A DNA stretch of 64,000 nucleotides from Vermamoeba vermiformis (taxonomy: Eukaryota > Tubulinea > Echinamoebida): the NCBI GenBank assembly GCA_045837725.1, contig JBEWZL010000232.1, positions 62,001-126,000 of the forward strand, read 5' to 3'. Positions within the stretch are counted from its first letter, which is position 1. Every line of letters starts with the position of its first letter. This document shows, in pieces, positions 34,763-48,123 of this stretch. The notes beneath the pieces were generated by a model, which was not told the origin of the DNA, searched no databases, and saw only the letters and a list, made by a program, of their open reading frames with translations. Made by a program: the position numbers and the translations under genes.

Positions 34763-37739
34763 ATGGGTGGTAAAGTCGCTAAAATTGACGCATTCCAAGC
34801 ACACAAAGTGCCTGGTACTGGCAAGGACGGCGAATCAGCAATTTATCGAAGCAAACTTGCTGGTGACAAGCTTTGTACCTCTATTTGGGACGACTGCAAG
34901 ACACTATGGGACACATTCAGGTAAATATCTTGCATTATTTTTCTGCAATATTTTGAGCTCGATCTGAATCTCCACGCGACATCTCAGTAACGTATTATTT
35001 GTAGCCGAGGTGCGCGGTTGTATCCAAAGAACCCCTGTTTTGGTGTACGCGAAGTAAAGGCTGACGGCACTCGCGGTCACTTTAAATGGGAGACGTATGA
35101 ACAAATCTACAACAAGACTTTGCAAGTGGGTTCAGCTTTGGCTGAGCTTGGCTTCTCAAAGGTACGTATTATACTTTATTATATTACCGTTTGAGAATCT
35201 TATTTTATTTCTAAAAATACAATAAAAGAAACAATTCGAGATCCGTTGACTAAACTTGACTTAGGGTTCCAACATTGGTATCTATGCTGTCAATCGCCCT
35301 GAATGGGTTATGACCTCGTCTGGTTGCTATTCTCAGAGCTTAGTTCCTGTTCCTTTGTACGACACTTTGGGTAAGACGATCGAAACTATTAATTGACGAA
35401 AAGATTTTCAAATTCTAATCGCAATTTAATTGCCTATATTTATATACTGATTTTTTAATACATTTTTCTCGTTCAATTTTGAGCGGAACTCTTCCACATG
35501 ATCGCGGGCCGCATTATGAGACATAACTAAATTTCCTTGCCTTGTAGGTCCTGAGGCTGTTGCCTATATTATTAACCAAGCTGAAATTGGTGCTGTCGTT
35601 TGCAGCTCTGACAAGATTACCAAGGTAATCCTCGTTACACGATCCTCATCCTGACTTCCGCTTTGTGAACCTCTTACTAACCCTCTTTATTTTTTCTTAT
35701 AGTTCTCTAACACCAAGGACTTCCCCACCTTGAAGTACATCATTTCTATGGACGAAACAGACACATCCAAGTTCGATCTTGCCGGCGTAAAGGTGTTGGC
35801 TTGGAGTGAACTTCTCAAACTCGGCGCGGAGCACAAGCACGACGTCGTGCCGCCTAGCCCTGACAGTCTCGCTACTATCTGCTACACTAGCGGTACTACA
35901 GGCAATCCTAAGGGTGTCATGTTGTTGCACTCCACCATCTACGCTGAAGTCTCGGCCGCGCACATGATTGGCCTCGACTTGAGCCACAACGACGTCTACC
36001 TCTCGTACTTGCCTCTGGCTCACATCTACGAGAAGTTCTTGATTGAAGCTTTGCTCGCTGTTGGTGCTATGATTGGTTTCTTCTCAGGCGTAAGTGTGAC
36101 ACTACATCCAGACCCCGTCAAGCAAATTTTCTTGGCAAATCAAGATTTATAATAGTAATATTACTATAGAACGTTTATTTATAATTATGGGTGATTTACT
36201 TTCGCTCCGCAAGCGTATCAACCAAAAATGTGAATTTTTTTCGATTTTTCGTGTTCTTGACGAGACAGTAGTGCTGTCACATGTCTCTTAATTAAATTGA
36301 ATCATAGTATACTAACAATAGCCTTTTTCTCACTACAGCAAGTCTTGCAATTGATGGACGACATTGCTCAATTGAGACCTACACTCTTTGCTTCAGTTCC
36401 TCGTCTTTTCAACCGAATTTACGACAGAATTCGCGGCACAGTTAAGGCCGAAGGAGGCATGAAACAGACCATCTTCGAGAAGGGTTACAAATCTAAGCTC
36501 GATGCCTTGAAGAAGGGTCACGTGCCCGAGTCTTTGATGTGGGACAGCTTGGTCTTCAAGAAGGTCCGTGCTCGCCTCGGAGGTCGTGTCCGCTTGATTA
36601 CTAGCGGTGCTGCTCCTTTGCAATCTGAAGTCCACGACTTCTTGCGCGTCTGCTTCTGCGTGCCTGTCTTGCAAGGCTACGGCTTGACCGAGACTACTGG
36701 TGGATCTGTCGCTCAAAGCCAAAACGACTTGACCTCTGGCAACATTGGTACTCCATTCCCCTGCATTGGTGAGTATATTAATGATAGTGGCGAGTATTCT
36801 CGTTCTTTGCTAATGTTGTTTTATTGTGTAGAATACAAGTTGGTTGACGTCACTGAAATGAACTACATTGCTCACCCCACTGACCCCGAAGCTCTTCCTC
36901 GTGGTGAAATCTGCTTCAGAGGCCCGTCCGTCTTCGTTGGTTACTACAAGATGGAGGATAAGACGTAAGTGCGAGTTTCAAACCTTAGTGCCAGATCTGG
37001 ACTTCGTCGTGACTTTTACTCATGTGTTTTATTGTAGTAAGGAAGTCGTTGATGAAGACGGCTGGTTCCACACTGGTGACATTGGTCAAGTCAATGCCAA
37101 CGGTACTTTGTCCATTATTGACAGAAAGAAGAACATCTTCAAGTTGTCTCAAGGAGAATACGTCGCGTGAGTACCACATGATAAAATAACTATAGCAACG
37201 ATCTCTAACTATCCCTTGTTAGTGCTGAATACATCGAAGGTGTCTACTTGCAATCGCAATTCGTGCAACAAATCTTCGTGTACGGTGACAGCCACAAGTC
37301 CGTCTTGGTCGCCATTGTCGTCCCCAAGCCTGAGAACTTGATCACTTGGGCCCAAAAGCACACTGACTGGGCTGAAGTCAAGGACGTTGAAGTCAAGGAC
37401 ACCAAGTCCCTGCCCGCCGTCTTGGCCCAAATCTGCGGCAAGCCTGAGGTCAAGAAATTGATCCTCGATGACATGAACAAGGAAGGCAAGGCCAAGGGCG
37501 TAAGTACTCACGAATAGCACCGCACATGCTATGTCACGTGACTCACTCTTGTTTGTGTTTAGTTGAAGGGCTTCGAGTTCGTGAAGAACATCTACGTCGA
37601 GTCGCAAGAGTTCACCGTCGAGAGTGACTTGATGACACCGACCTTCAAGCTCAAGCGACCACAAGCCAAGGACAAGTATCAAAAGCAAATTGATGACTTG
37701 TACGCTGAGTTCGAGGCCAACGCTCCCAAAGAGCAGTAA
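34763..37739 (+). CDS. Long-chain acyl-CoA synthetase
   Basis: About nine exons, starting [18 protein letters not shown] (ATG at 34763) and ending EANAPKEQ (TAA at 37737-37739), close to 670 residues as usual for the family. Motifs: [17 protein letters not shown] (AMP-binding P-loop), [57 protein letters not shown] (the ACSL signature), [36 protein letters not shown] and [10 protein letters not shown] with the late catalytic Lys. It activates long-chain fatty acids to acyl-CoA with ATP. There is no signal peptide or C-terminal SKL, so an ER or cytosolic-face location is more likely than the peroxisome lumen. A poly(A) signal shared with the ubiquitin gene follows. Confidence 0.95.
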
Positions 37740-38428
37740 GCTGACAGCTCGGTAGGCACGTGCACCTGACGTGTCTTGTGTATCTACTTAAACTCTAGGA
37801 CACTGCGCGAGAGTGTCTAAAACCCATATAAAATAGTCTAATTTATTATACTTTTATAAATAAACTGTGTTTTGCGTAAAAACCTTCGTGCACCTCTTCG
37901 TTGCCTTTGTCTGGTACAAACTCCCTGTTCGAAGTTCGATCAAAGGTTCTCGCCCCGTTGCGAACAATTTTTCTCATTCTGATAGCCACGCCAAAATTGT
38001 GACTTGACCGTTGCAGCCGTCTTTACCCCCTTTTGTTCGGTCTCCATTGACGTCCCATTGCATAGTTAGCTATCATAATATCCACGGACCATAACCGCAA
38101 GCTGGTACTTAGTGGACTCTTAATTGAATTTTCCGTCTTTGTGAAAATATCTCTGCTCTTTCGTGTCACATCTAGCTCCGTGAGGTATACTGCAATCTTC
38201 TTCGTGTAATGATTTATTATGCTCTTTATTATGATAAATCAGAAATTTTCGTATTTAAGAGCAACGAATTGTTGGATTTATTTTACATAACTTTGGAACA
38301 AAAATAATTAAGAGATATTACAAAGAGTTCATATTATTGTCGATAATACTAATCTTTGCAATTTGAGTTGTTTAAAGACCACTGAGTTTCTTTGATCGAA
38401 ATCAGATTTGTTAAAAATGATACAAGGC
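37740..38428. other. Convergent 3' region between acyl-CoA synthetase and Arf
   Basis: About 690 bases between two converging genes. The left part carries the acyl-CoA synthetase 3' end. The rest is AT-rich with short inverted patches and no gene or RNA I can support. Confidence 0.4.
37859..37873 (+). terminator. Poly(A) signal with GT-rich element, acyl-CoA synthetase gene
   Basis: AATAAACTGTGTTTT, 120 bases after the stop, identical over 15 bases to the element after the polyubiquitin gene. Confidence 0.55.
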
Positions 38429-39513
<1,085 letters not shown>

Positions 39514-42283
39514 TTATGAGTGAAGGTTCTCCGCGCTCTGGAACGGATACATGTTCGCGGTCCAGTTCGCTGGCTTGTGGTGCTTCTCGTTCGATCCACT
39601 GCTGTTGCTAGAGCTCTTGCGCGAGTGGGACTTCTCCTTCTTCGCGTGCTCTCCTGGACTCTTCTTGACCTTGATGTCATCGGGGTACATGTTAGGGCCA
39701 GCATTGCCATTGTTGTGATGAGCTTTAGGAGGTGGATTGGACACGAGATTTGTGGGCTGGTTGACGCTCTCGCCATAATTCATCGCTGGATTGATTACAT
39801 GCGTCTCCTTGTTCGGAGCAACATTATTGTTAGGAGGAGGCACTGCATTGGCATTGGAGACCACTGCTGAAGTAATGGACGGGCGCAACATTGAGCTCTG
39901 CGACCTGCGGATCTCTTTTATCACGGCCTTTTGGTTCTTCAGCTCATAAATAATATCCAAGATCATATCGAGGATGATTGGCGCCTTGACCGTGTGTAAG
40001 TTAAACACTTCGTATTCATTCTTATCTCTGTTGAATGCACGGAATATGAATGATTTTCCATCGGGAGTCACTTGCCAGTTTGAGATCTGATTCCACAAGA
40101 AACTGCGCAGTAAACGCTATCGATAATATGAGTATATACTCGTCTAGTGTATATTACGCTACATACGTGGTTGTTAGGGTTGACCAAGTGAATTCCTTCC
40201 ATATTAAGACCTACAATGGTCGAGCCAGATGTAGCCTCCTGACCAAAGAATCCTGTAAAGATTGCGTTTGTATTAATACTCCGACGTGCATATTAACATA
40301 TTATAGCGTTAATAACCGTACCTGTGTCTTTAATACTGGCTTGACCGATCTTGGCGTGTACGAATGATGAACCATAGTATGGCTTCATACGAACACGTTG
40401 CAAGTACAGCAGCTCGAGAATGAGCTTGTCCTTATTCGCCAATTTTTGGTGTTCGAAGGCGATTTGACGCTCCCATTGTTCTGCGCTGTAAGCTTTGATC
40501 AAGTACTGCGGGATGTACATGGCCAAGTTTCCACTACAAAAGTCGTTAGAGATTTATCGGCCATTGATATCTTATATCAAATACTTACATGATATAATTT
40601 TGGTGTTTAGCCTTGTCATAGTTGCCGAGGCGGATCTGCGCTTCGGTCGCGGCCAAGTGAACCGCATCTTCTTTAGAAATAACGTAGTTTTGTCGTTTGA
40701 CATTAAACATTGACTAATAAGGCAATGGATTAGTCCCGTGGAAGTCTTACGACAATTTTAGTTAAAATATAACTCTCGTGGAGTCGATCCGGAGAAGGAA
40801 AATTGGATGTGTTTTAGCAAACCAAACTAAAAATACTTACTTGGACAAAGAAGAGATGGACGGCGCGTGTGTCCTTAACTTTACGTTCTGTAGCCAAATT
40901 GAGCGAGATTGAAGTTCTGAAAACAAATCTGCATGGGCTTCGATTAACAACTCCAAACTGGTTCTCAATCAACGGCCACTCCTCTTGAATTCGTGCGATC
41001 AAGTCGTCTCCACGGAGTAGCAACTCTATATGGCGTTAGATCGTGTTAATAACGAAGCACGAGATCAAATTCCGATCGACCGATCTTATATTCAAAGGCG
41101 TAATTAAGGGGCTTACCGAGTTCATCACTAGCTACCCATATAAAGAAGCATGTTCTAGCCTCTGGCGCGAGATTTAAAGTTTCGCAAACAGCCCACCAGA
41201 CCTGAAGCCACATACCGTTACACAGACATTCAAACTCGCTTAATAATCATTACTTACGTCTTCTGCAGTAGTCTCGTGAGGATTGACGGCGACAGGGATC
41301 TTATATGAGTCCAAGAAGTGCACTGTAATGGTTTTGATGTCTCGTTTGTTCTCGATCGAGATGGAGTTTCCGATCGCGGCAACCCACTCGTCCATTTCTT
41401 CTCTAGTACTTGCTCTGAATTTGAACCTATACCACGCAAGTCGATGTTAGTGTCATTGAAGGAGATTCAGCGGAGATCAGGTGGAATTTTGAATCATTAC
41501 CATAGATCGACGGTGTTGCCAATAATAAACTCGAAGTGACGCGGATCTGTTATTTTAACTTCTAATCCACTCAATGATACGTGATTGAGACCCTTCTCTA
41601 TTAAATGAAGCGACATTAATTAAAAATTATGGTAATTTCTAAGCGGCTAAATTAATTATCATAAATTGGGAGATTACTGTTATGAGTATCATATGAACGT
41701 AATATTATCATAATACAATATTATATATCGAGAAAATGTCGGTTAGTCGGCATAATAAATTATTATTTCGTAATTTGACCGGTACAAGAGGCGATTTTAA
41801 ATAAGTGATAGTTATAATAATAGAATACTATTAATATGGATCTTACTCTTATCTTTGCTCATAAAAGTCATCAATTTGTTATCGTAGAGCTGTACATAAC
41901 GTTTATCCCATCTGCCATTGATCTTCGGATGTTTCTTCTTCAAATATCCTTCCATCTTCGGCAGCTATATATTCTTGTTTAGCAATAATAAAATATTACA
42001 ATGTTGTAAGGTGTAAACAATAAGCTCTGGTAATGACAGGGAATTTGAATTAAAAAAATTAAGTCCAGAGGAAAAATTCCAGGTCATTGTTTAGTCACAG
42101 AACCGCGAGATACATGCGAAACAATTTTGGAGATCACGTTGTGCACTATTTTTTTAATGTTTACGTGCTCCAAAAATCACTTTTGTGTGGTCGGTTGGAA
42201 ATCTGATTCGTTTTTCAATTACTCACCGTGACATCGCTGAAGGTGTGACTGCGCACTCTACTCTCGTGTATTATATCATCCAT
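39514..42283 (-). CDS. PH-FERM domain protein with a disordered tail
   Basis: About eleven exons; start MDDIIHESRVRSHTFSDVT (ATG at 42283). A PH domain follows: LPKMEGYLKKKHPKINGRWD, KRYVQLYDNKLMTFM, and a last helix EEMDEWVAAIGNSI. Then a FERM-like region: a ubiquitin-like lobe (KTITVHFLDSYKIPVAVNP, TTAEDVWWAVCETLNL), a four-helix lobe (RAVHLFFVQ, ISKEDAVHLAATEAQIRLG, AMYIPQYLIKAYSAEQWERQ) and a PH-like third lobe (VNPNNHVAFTAQFLWNQISN, IILDMILDIIYELKNQ). The tail from residue about 500 is Asn/Pro/Ser/Lys-rich (KKSPGEHAKKEKSHSRKSSS). FERM lobes link membranes or receptors to actin. PH before FERM without MyTH4 is uncommon. The specific family is not recognised. Confidence 0.82.
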
Positions 42284-42613
42284 GTCTTATTGTTGCATGC
42301 GCTTTTATGGGGAGTTAAAAATCAAACTGTCATGTCAAGCAGTCAATGAATATGTCAGTGCAGCTCGTCAACAAAACCTAGTAACACCAAAGGAACTTTT
42401 TGGTTAAGAGCATCATACAATTTAACGTCCTTATTGTGCAGGTGAGTATTGACATCAATCAGTGTCGAAGATCGCAGAATCAGACCGTGAAATTTAAATT
42501 TGTATTTTTCATAAAGTTGCCTACATGTTATTACAAATTAATTAATTTAATTCTTGATTTTTGAAATGATATCCGAATTACGTTTATTTACATTTTCAGT
42601 TACGATCAGATAA
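42284..42613. other. Divergent promoter region, PH-FERM and kinase gene 1
   Basis: About 330 bases between divergent start codons. AT-rich toward the kinase side with a T-rich tract before 42600. An untranslated first exon of the kinase gene is possible (a GTGAGTATTG donor-like site near 42442). Confidence 0.4.
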
Positions 42614-44817
42614 ATGATTAATAGCATGGAAGTCGGTGTTGACAGTAGCACCAATACTCGTTGGAGCAGTTCTCTTAGGGATGCGATTAAGCAGAACGAA
42701 AACTGGGAGGAGTTGCGAGTGCAAAACGTCGGTCAAACAACGCTGGAGGACTTGCAAAATATATTTCAAGCGTTGGAAAAGAACAGAACCTTGAGAGTGC
42801 TCTCATTGAAGGACAAAACTGCTCAGAGCAGCTTCACTGGACAAGCCGAGCACCCTTTATCAAAAACATACGCCGAAAGCCTGGCTACTAATACGGTGCT
42901 AACGCACTTATCACTAGAAAGTAAGTTTTCTAGCCGAAATTCCATTCAAATTTAATGTTGGATCAGATCTGAAGTTAGGAGGAGTGATTCAATCCCTCGC
43001 CATAGCCTTGCGTCACAACAAAACACTGCAAAGTCTAAGGATTATAGGTACTAGTAATTACTCGAATTCGTTATCGGTTCATAACGTGCTTCAATGCTAG
43101 ACAATTCGTTAACGTCAGAAGACTTAAATAATTTGCGCGAATGCCTTGTGTTTAATAGGACTCTTGCCCATCTCGAGTTGCCAGGTAGGATGCTGTACAA
43201 TACGTGCTCGTTATTAAAATTCGATGAAAGATTATCTCGAAAAGTTCGAAAGTTACGCCTCGGTCATGGCAATCATCGCAGACAACCAGGCAGATAAGGA
43301 TAATAATGCTATGCTCAAAAGACGCGGGCATGGCGAAGAGAATTCAATCAATTCCGTAGCATTGAAAAAGGAATTGGAAGAAATGGCCAAGGAATTAGCA
43401 CGCACGCAAAAAAGCAAGGCAGAATTAATGATAAACAATGAGTTTCTCGAGCAAGTGATCGCTAATAATAGCGAAGCGACAGCAAGGCTAGAACGAGAGA
43501 ATCAAGAGTTGAAGCAGGCCGTGAACGATATAACGGTAGAAGAGTCTGTTAATACTAGCCGAATTGGTCAATTGACACAGGAAATCGTTCACCTAAGACG
43601 AGAGAATAAGATGCAACGAGATCAAATCACTTTGTTGGAACAAAATAGCTTGTTAACAACCAAACAGCTGCAACGAGAAATAAAACTAATCAAGGAAGAG
43701 AACGCAAAGTTGAAGAAGATGCTTGAAGCAGGGGAAAAGAGTGAGCATTCGAGCGATAACAACGAACTGAATGTCGACATCCCATTTGATGAACTGACGA
43801 TTGGAGAGAGCATTGGTGCAGGGGGCTATGGCGAGGTGTTCAAAGCACAGTGGCACGATCAAAACGTTGCTGTCAAGGGCATCAAAATCGAAGACATTGA
43901 GACTGGAAAGATCGACAGCTTGATTCATGAGGCGCGCACTGTGATGTAAGTCCAGTTTCGTGACACCAAATGACACGAGCGAATGACATTTTGACACTTT
44001 ATTTTGACATTTTGGGTCGATAGGCGACTTCATCACAAGCACGTGGTGCTGTCGATGGGCACGACAATGAAACCGGACACCAGCAAGATCATGCTCGTGA
44101 TGGAGTACATGAAGCATGGGTCACTCGAAGACCTACTTTTCAAACACCGTGTCAAGTTACAACGCCATCAAGTGACAGTACTTGCACTCGACATTGCTAA
44201 GGGCTTGAACTACTTGCACTGTCTCACTCCAAAGATCATTCATCGCGACCTCAAATGCGCAAACATCCTCGTAAGTTATCGATTGACACGTGTCACAAAT
44301 TTGATTTCTCTAATCAATTTTGTTCACTAACGCACTACTCTGCCACAGTTGTATCACAACAGATCACGAGCGAAGATTAGTGACTTAGGCACCGCTCGAT
44401 TTTTGAACAAGAATTCTTTGGCCAAGACTTGTCAGGGAGGCACGATCGGTTACTTTGCACCAGAGATTCTCGAAGAAGAAGAATACGACGAGAAAGCTGA
44501 CGTTTATTCGTAAGTGAACAATATTACGCATTAATACAATAGTGCACGTGTCGCTCATCTAATTTTTTAGATTCGGGATCGTGTTGCTTGTTTTAGCCAC
44601 GAGCAGCAACAACTTGCCCACGACTAGAACACCAGCCAAGCTTCGCAGCAGAATCAACGAGCTACTTGATGCATCAGCGACAATGGCCGATGAGGAACAG
44701 TTCAGAGAGCTCGTGCACGATTGCTGTCAAGTAAATCCTAAAGAGCGACCATCGATGAAGCAGTGCATTGATGTGCTAAAGAGTTTGCGTAAAAAACATG
44801 CGAACAACAATAACTAA
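42614..44817 (+). CDS. LRR-coiled-coil-TKL kinase 1
   Basis: Exons 42614-42920, 42967-43047, 43101-43184, 43231 onward and further. N-terminal leucine-rich repeats (TVLTHLSLES, ALRHNKTLQSLRII, NSLTSEDLNNLRECLVFNRT) lead to a long coiled coil (about 43250-43740) and a TKL-type kinase: glycine loop IGAGGYGEV, VAVKGIK lysine, VMEYMKHGSLEDLL hinge, HRDLKCANIL catalytic loop, APEILEEEEYDEKADVYS and C-lobe CCQVNPKERPSMKQC. The Mg-binding DFG is DLG here (KISDLGTARFL), while the other members have DFG. DLG occurs in some active kinases. First of a tandem family; probably a signalling kinase with dimerising coiled coil, substrates unknown. Confidence 0.85.
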
Positions 44818-45155
44818 ATCGGCAACAGTTGTTTAAAAGTGAGTGAGAATTTTTTTGTGGATGCGTGTATCATTTTCAATTAGCACGTAAATCCGAATTG
44901 TGACCTCATTTTTCCAACGCTAACTTACCTTCATCAGGGTTGCATGATCGAGTCCAGAGGTGTATGTCGAAACTATTAAAAGATTGAATAAGCAGTAGGA
45001 ACAATACCCAAATACTTGAAACAGACAAACGTCAAACCTGACATGAAACGTATTTCGCCGACAAAAGTGCCTTTTTCATTTGTTTTATGGCCACTGCAAT
45101 TACACAAAGGAGAAAGTTAACTTAATTACTGGTCTCATCTCAAAGCCATTCACGG
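44818..45155. other. Intergenic between kinase genes 1 and 2
   Basis: About 340 bases. Its right half is similar to the sequence before kinase gene 3 (both contain AACGTCAAACC..ACATGAAACGTATT and GCCTTTTTCATTTGTTTTAT), so it is a duplicated promoter or leader rather than a gene. Confidence 0.5.
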
Positions 45156-47528
45156 ATGTCGGGTAAGAGCCAAGCACTATTAGGCAATTAAATTAAGCCA
45201 AGCTTTAAAAACGACCAATTAATTATCATTATTAATAAAATTGTAACGATTTTTGGCAATAGTAATTAAATTAATTTTAATTTTCAGAACAGAACGATAT
45301 AACGCACCGTTTATCCGAGGACTCGCAAGTGCTCACGGTGACTATCAGCAAAAATTACCGAAGAAAAGAACCTTGGGGCAATCAGCTGCAGGACTTGTCA
45401 AAGCTTCCTAAATTGAAAGATCTTCGGATTGAGAATGAAGGCACCACGACAGTTAGAGATTTCGAGGGTGTATTTCAAGCCGTGGAGCACAATATTTCGT
45501 TGACACAAATTTCTTTCAAGGATCAGGGGCTGGGACCCAAAAAAACCTTCATGGACAGTTACTCTCCTCTCGGATGGGGCTTCGGTGGTTTTTTTTCTAA
45601 TTCAACGGTTAAATCTCTGTCCTTAGAAAGCAAGTAATTATGTATAATTAATTCTGGTCTAACTATTGTGAAATCAGATCTAGCCCTGAATAATTGCATT
45701 CAACCAATCACTGATGCTCTCTGCCACAATGAAACCTTGCAAAGCCTAATGATAAAAGGTAATTATATGTAAAGGTTAAAATGCTAACTACTTACGCAGA
45801 CAATTCGCTCACCAAACAAGATTTGCGTATTCTGTATGAAGCGTTAATGGTCAACAAGTCGTTAGTACATCTAACCTTACCAAGTACGTTTTGGCGGTCA
45901 TATGATATTTCTTCTATTCTATTGCTACAACGGACTCTAATTTTAATATCAAATTTAGGTCATTTGTCCGCGGAACCAGATTACATAAGAGCGATGAGCT
46001 GTGTTGCAGAGAACAAAAAGTACCTGCAGAGCCAGCGCCACAGAAACCACAGCAACGGCGGGACCGGAGAGCAGCGGCCGACAGAGCTCCAAAAGAGCAA
46101 AGAAATCAAGGAATTAGTGCGAAAGAACAAGGAATCACAAAAGCAATCGATCGATTCAGTGTCTGAGCAAACTCTGAATGCGCAGAAGATCCAACAACTG
46201 ACCAACGAGTGCGAGCAGTTCAAACAAGAAAACAACGCGCTTAAAACTGAAATTTCGCAATTGAAACAAGAAATCGAAGAGCTGAAGCAAGCCAAGCTCT
46301 TGCTTTCAGACACGAACGAGCAGCTTCAGAATCGAAATCGAAGCCTCGAGCGAAGAGCAGACGGAGACGCGGGCGGAGAAGGGAGAGAGAGGCGCACAGA
46401 AGAGGGGACCGAGAGCCCCGAAAGTCAACAAAACGTGAAGTCGAGCAACAACTTTGAGGAAGAATATAAAGCGTTAAAACAAGAGATAGAAGACTTGAAG
46501 AGAGACCTAGCACATGGGACCTCAGTAGATATTCCGCATCAGGAGATAACGCTCGGCGATCCCATCGGAGCTGGTACATTCGGCGAAGTGTACAAGGCAC
46601 TGTGGCACGGCCAAAACATTGCTGTGAAACGAATTAAACTCTCAACCTTAGGACTATCGAGTTTCGAGGACCTTATGCACGAGTCACGCACTGTCATGTA
46701 AGTGACGTTAGTCTACTCATTGCTAGGACCTCGGTCTATAAGGACATCTTTGACAGGCGTCTGCACCACAAGCATATCGTACTATCAATGGGCACCACTC
46801 GAAGGCACGACACAGAGGAACTAATGCTCGTAATGGAGTACATGAAGCACGGGTCGCTTCACAGCTTGCTGTTCCCTAGTGTAGGAAAGTCAGTCAAGCT
46901 AGAACGTCACCAAATCATTCAACTGGCCCTAGATGTCGCCAAAGGCTTGAACTACTTGCATTGTCTCACTCCGAAGATCATTCATCGTGATCTCAAGTGC
47001 GAGAACATCCTCGTAAGTTATCGATTGACACGTGTCATCGTGTTGAACTAATTATTATACCACGTAGTTGTATCACAACAAAACGCGAGCGAAGATCAGT
47101 GATTTTGGCACCGCTCGATTCCTCAACAAGAACTCCGTTGCGAGAACAATTCACGGCACTTTGGGCTATGTTGCACCTGAAGTTTTGGAGGAACAGGATT
47201 ACGATGAAAAAGCCGATGTGTTCTCGTAAGTGGATGTTACTATACTAGACAGGACCGGCCATATTAATCAGTCTGTTTGTTGAGGTTTGGAATGGTATTG
47301 CTGGTTCTGGCCACGAGCTGTGCAAACTTGCCAACGATGCGAGATGCAACGAGACTGCGAAACAGAATCAATGAGATACTTGCAACGAGCCTTGACGATG
47401 ATGACGGGTTGAAGAGGCTTATTATCGATTGTTGTCAAGTTAGTCCCGCTGAACGACCATCCGTCAAACAATGTATTGAAGTGTTGAAAGCACTTCGCCA
47501 AAAAGACACGAACGACGAATACAATTAA
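45156..47528 (+). CDS. LRR-coiled-coil-TKL kinase 2
   Basis: The likely first coding exon is only 7 bases (ATGTCGG, 45156-45162). It joins in phase to the exon at about 45290 (EQNDITHRLSEDSQVLTVTI). Then LRR-like exons (LKDLRIENEGTTTVRDFEG, NSTVKSLSLES, NETLQSLMIK, KSLVHLTLPS), a Glu/Lys-rich coiled coil (about 46070-46340) and a TKL kinase: IGAGTFGEVYKALW, IAVKRIK, VMEYMKHGSLHSLL, HRDLKCENIL, ISDFGTARFL, APEVLEEQDYDEKADVFS and CCQVSPAERPSVKQC. One LRR intron (from about 45630) has a GC donor (GCAAGT). All catalytic residues are in place. Probably an active Ser/Thr or dual-specificity kinase. The start is inferred by analogy with gene 3. Confidence 0.8.
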
Positions 47529-47624
47529 AATCTGATTAACATGCTCGTAACACAAAGTGAGAAATATCAACCGAAGCAGGTTGACGAGCACGCGTCAAAA
47601 CGAATGAATTTTGCACTAGGCATG

Positions 47625-47740
47625 ACAGGCGACTGTATCACAAGCGCGCGGTGTTATCAGTAGGTACGGCAATGAACAAAAGGCAATGTTGGTGATGGAG
47701 TAAATGAAACACGGGTCGCTCCAGGACTAGCTGTTCAATC
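47625..47740 (+). pseudogene. Decayed TKL-kinase exon fragment
   Basis: CAGGCGACTGTATCACAAGC onward matches the kinase exon that starts RRLHHKHVVLSMGTT in the neighbours. It reads RRLYHKRAVLSVGTA, then MLVME, a stop, MKHGSLQD, a stop and LFN. There is a shift between the first and second blocks, and no flanking kinase exons. It sits just after kinase gene 2. The rest of 47529-48123 is AT-rich and holds no gene. Confidence 0.65.
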
Positions 47741-48123
47741 CAGAAATTTTTGTTCGTATTTTTATTTGGTTGCGTAACAACACGTAAGTCAGCCATTCCA
47801 AATTCTTTTGTAGAGTCTCGTGGCTTTCTTTGAATAACATATTTTTCTTTAGTATTAGTATTACTGGACGCGACAAACCGATCAGATCAACAGAAGAATT
47901 GAATACTGTTTTTTTTTGCCCGAGAGGAAAAAAATACCATAATTGAAATTTGGTTCCCAAAATTAAGTAAAATGGATTGCTATATGCAAAATCAAGAGAA
48001 TCATCGGTATGTAAACAAATCTGACAGATCGATTTTTAGATCTTTTTATGAACCACCACGAATATAATTTTTTTATCAAGGTCTGCGCTGCGCTATATTC
48101 GGGTCAAAGACGTAGGAACTAGA

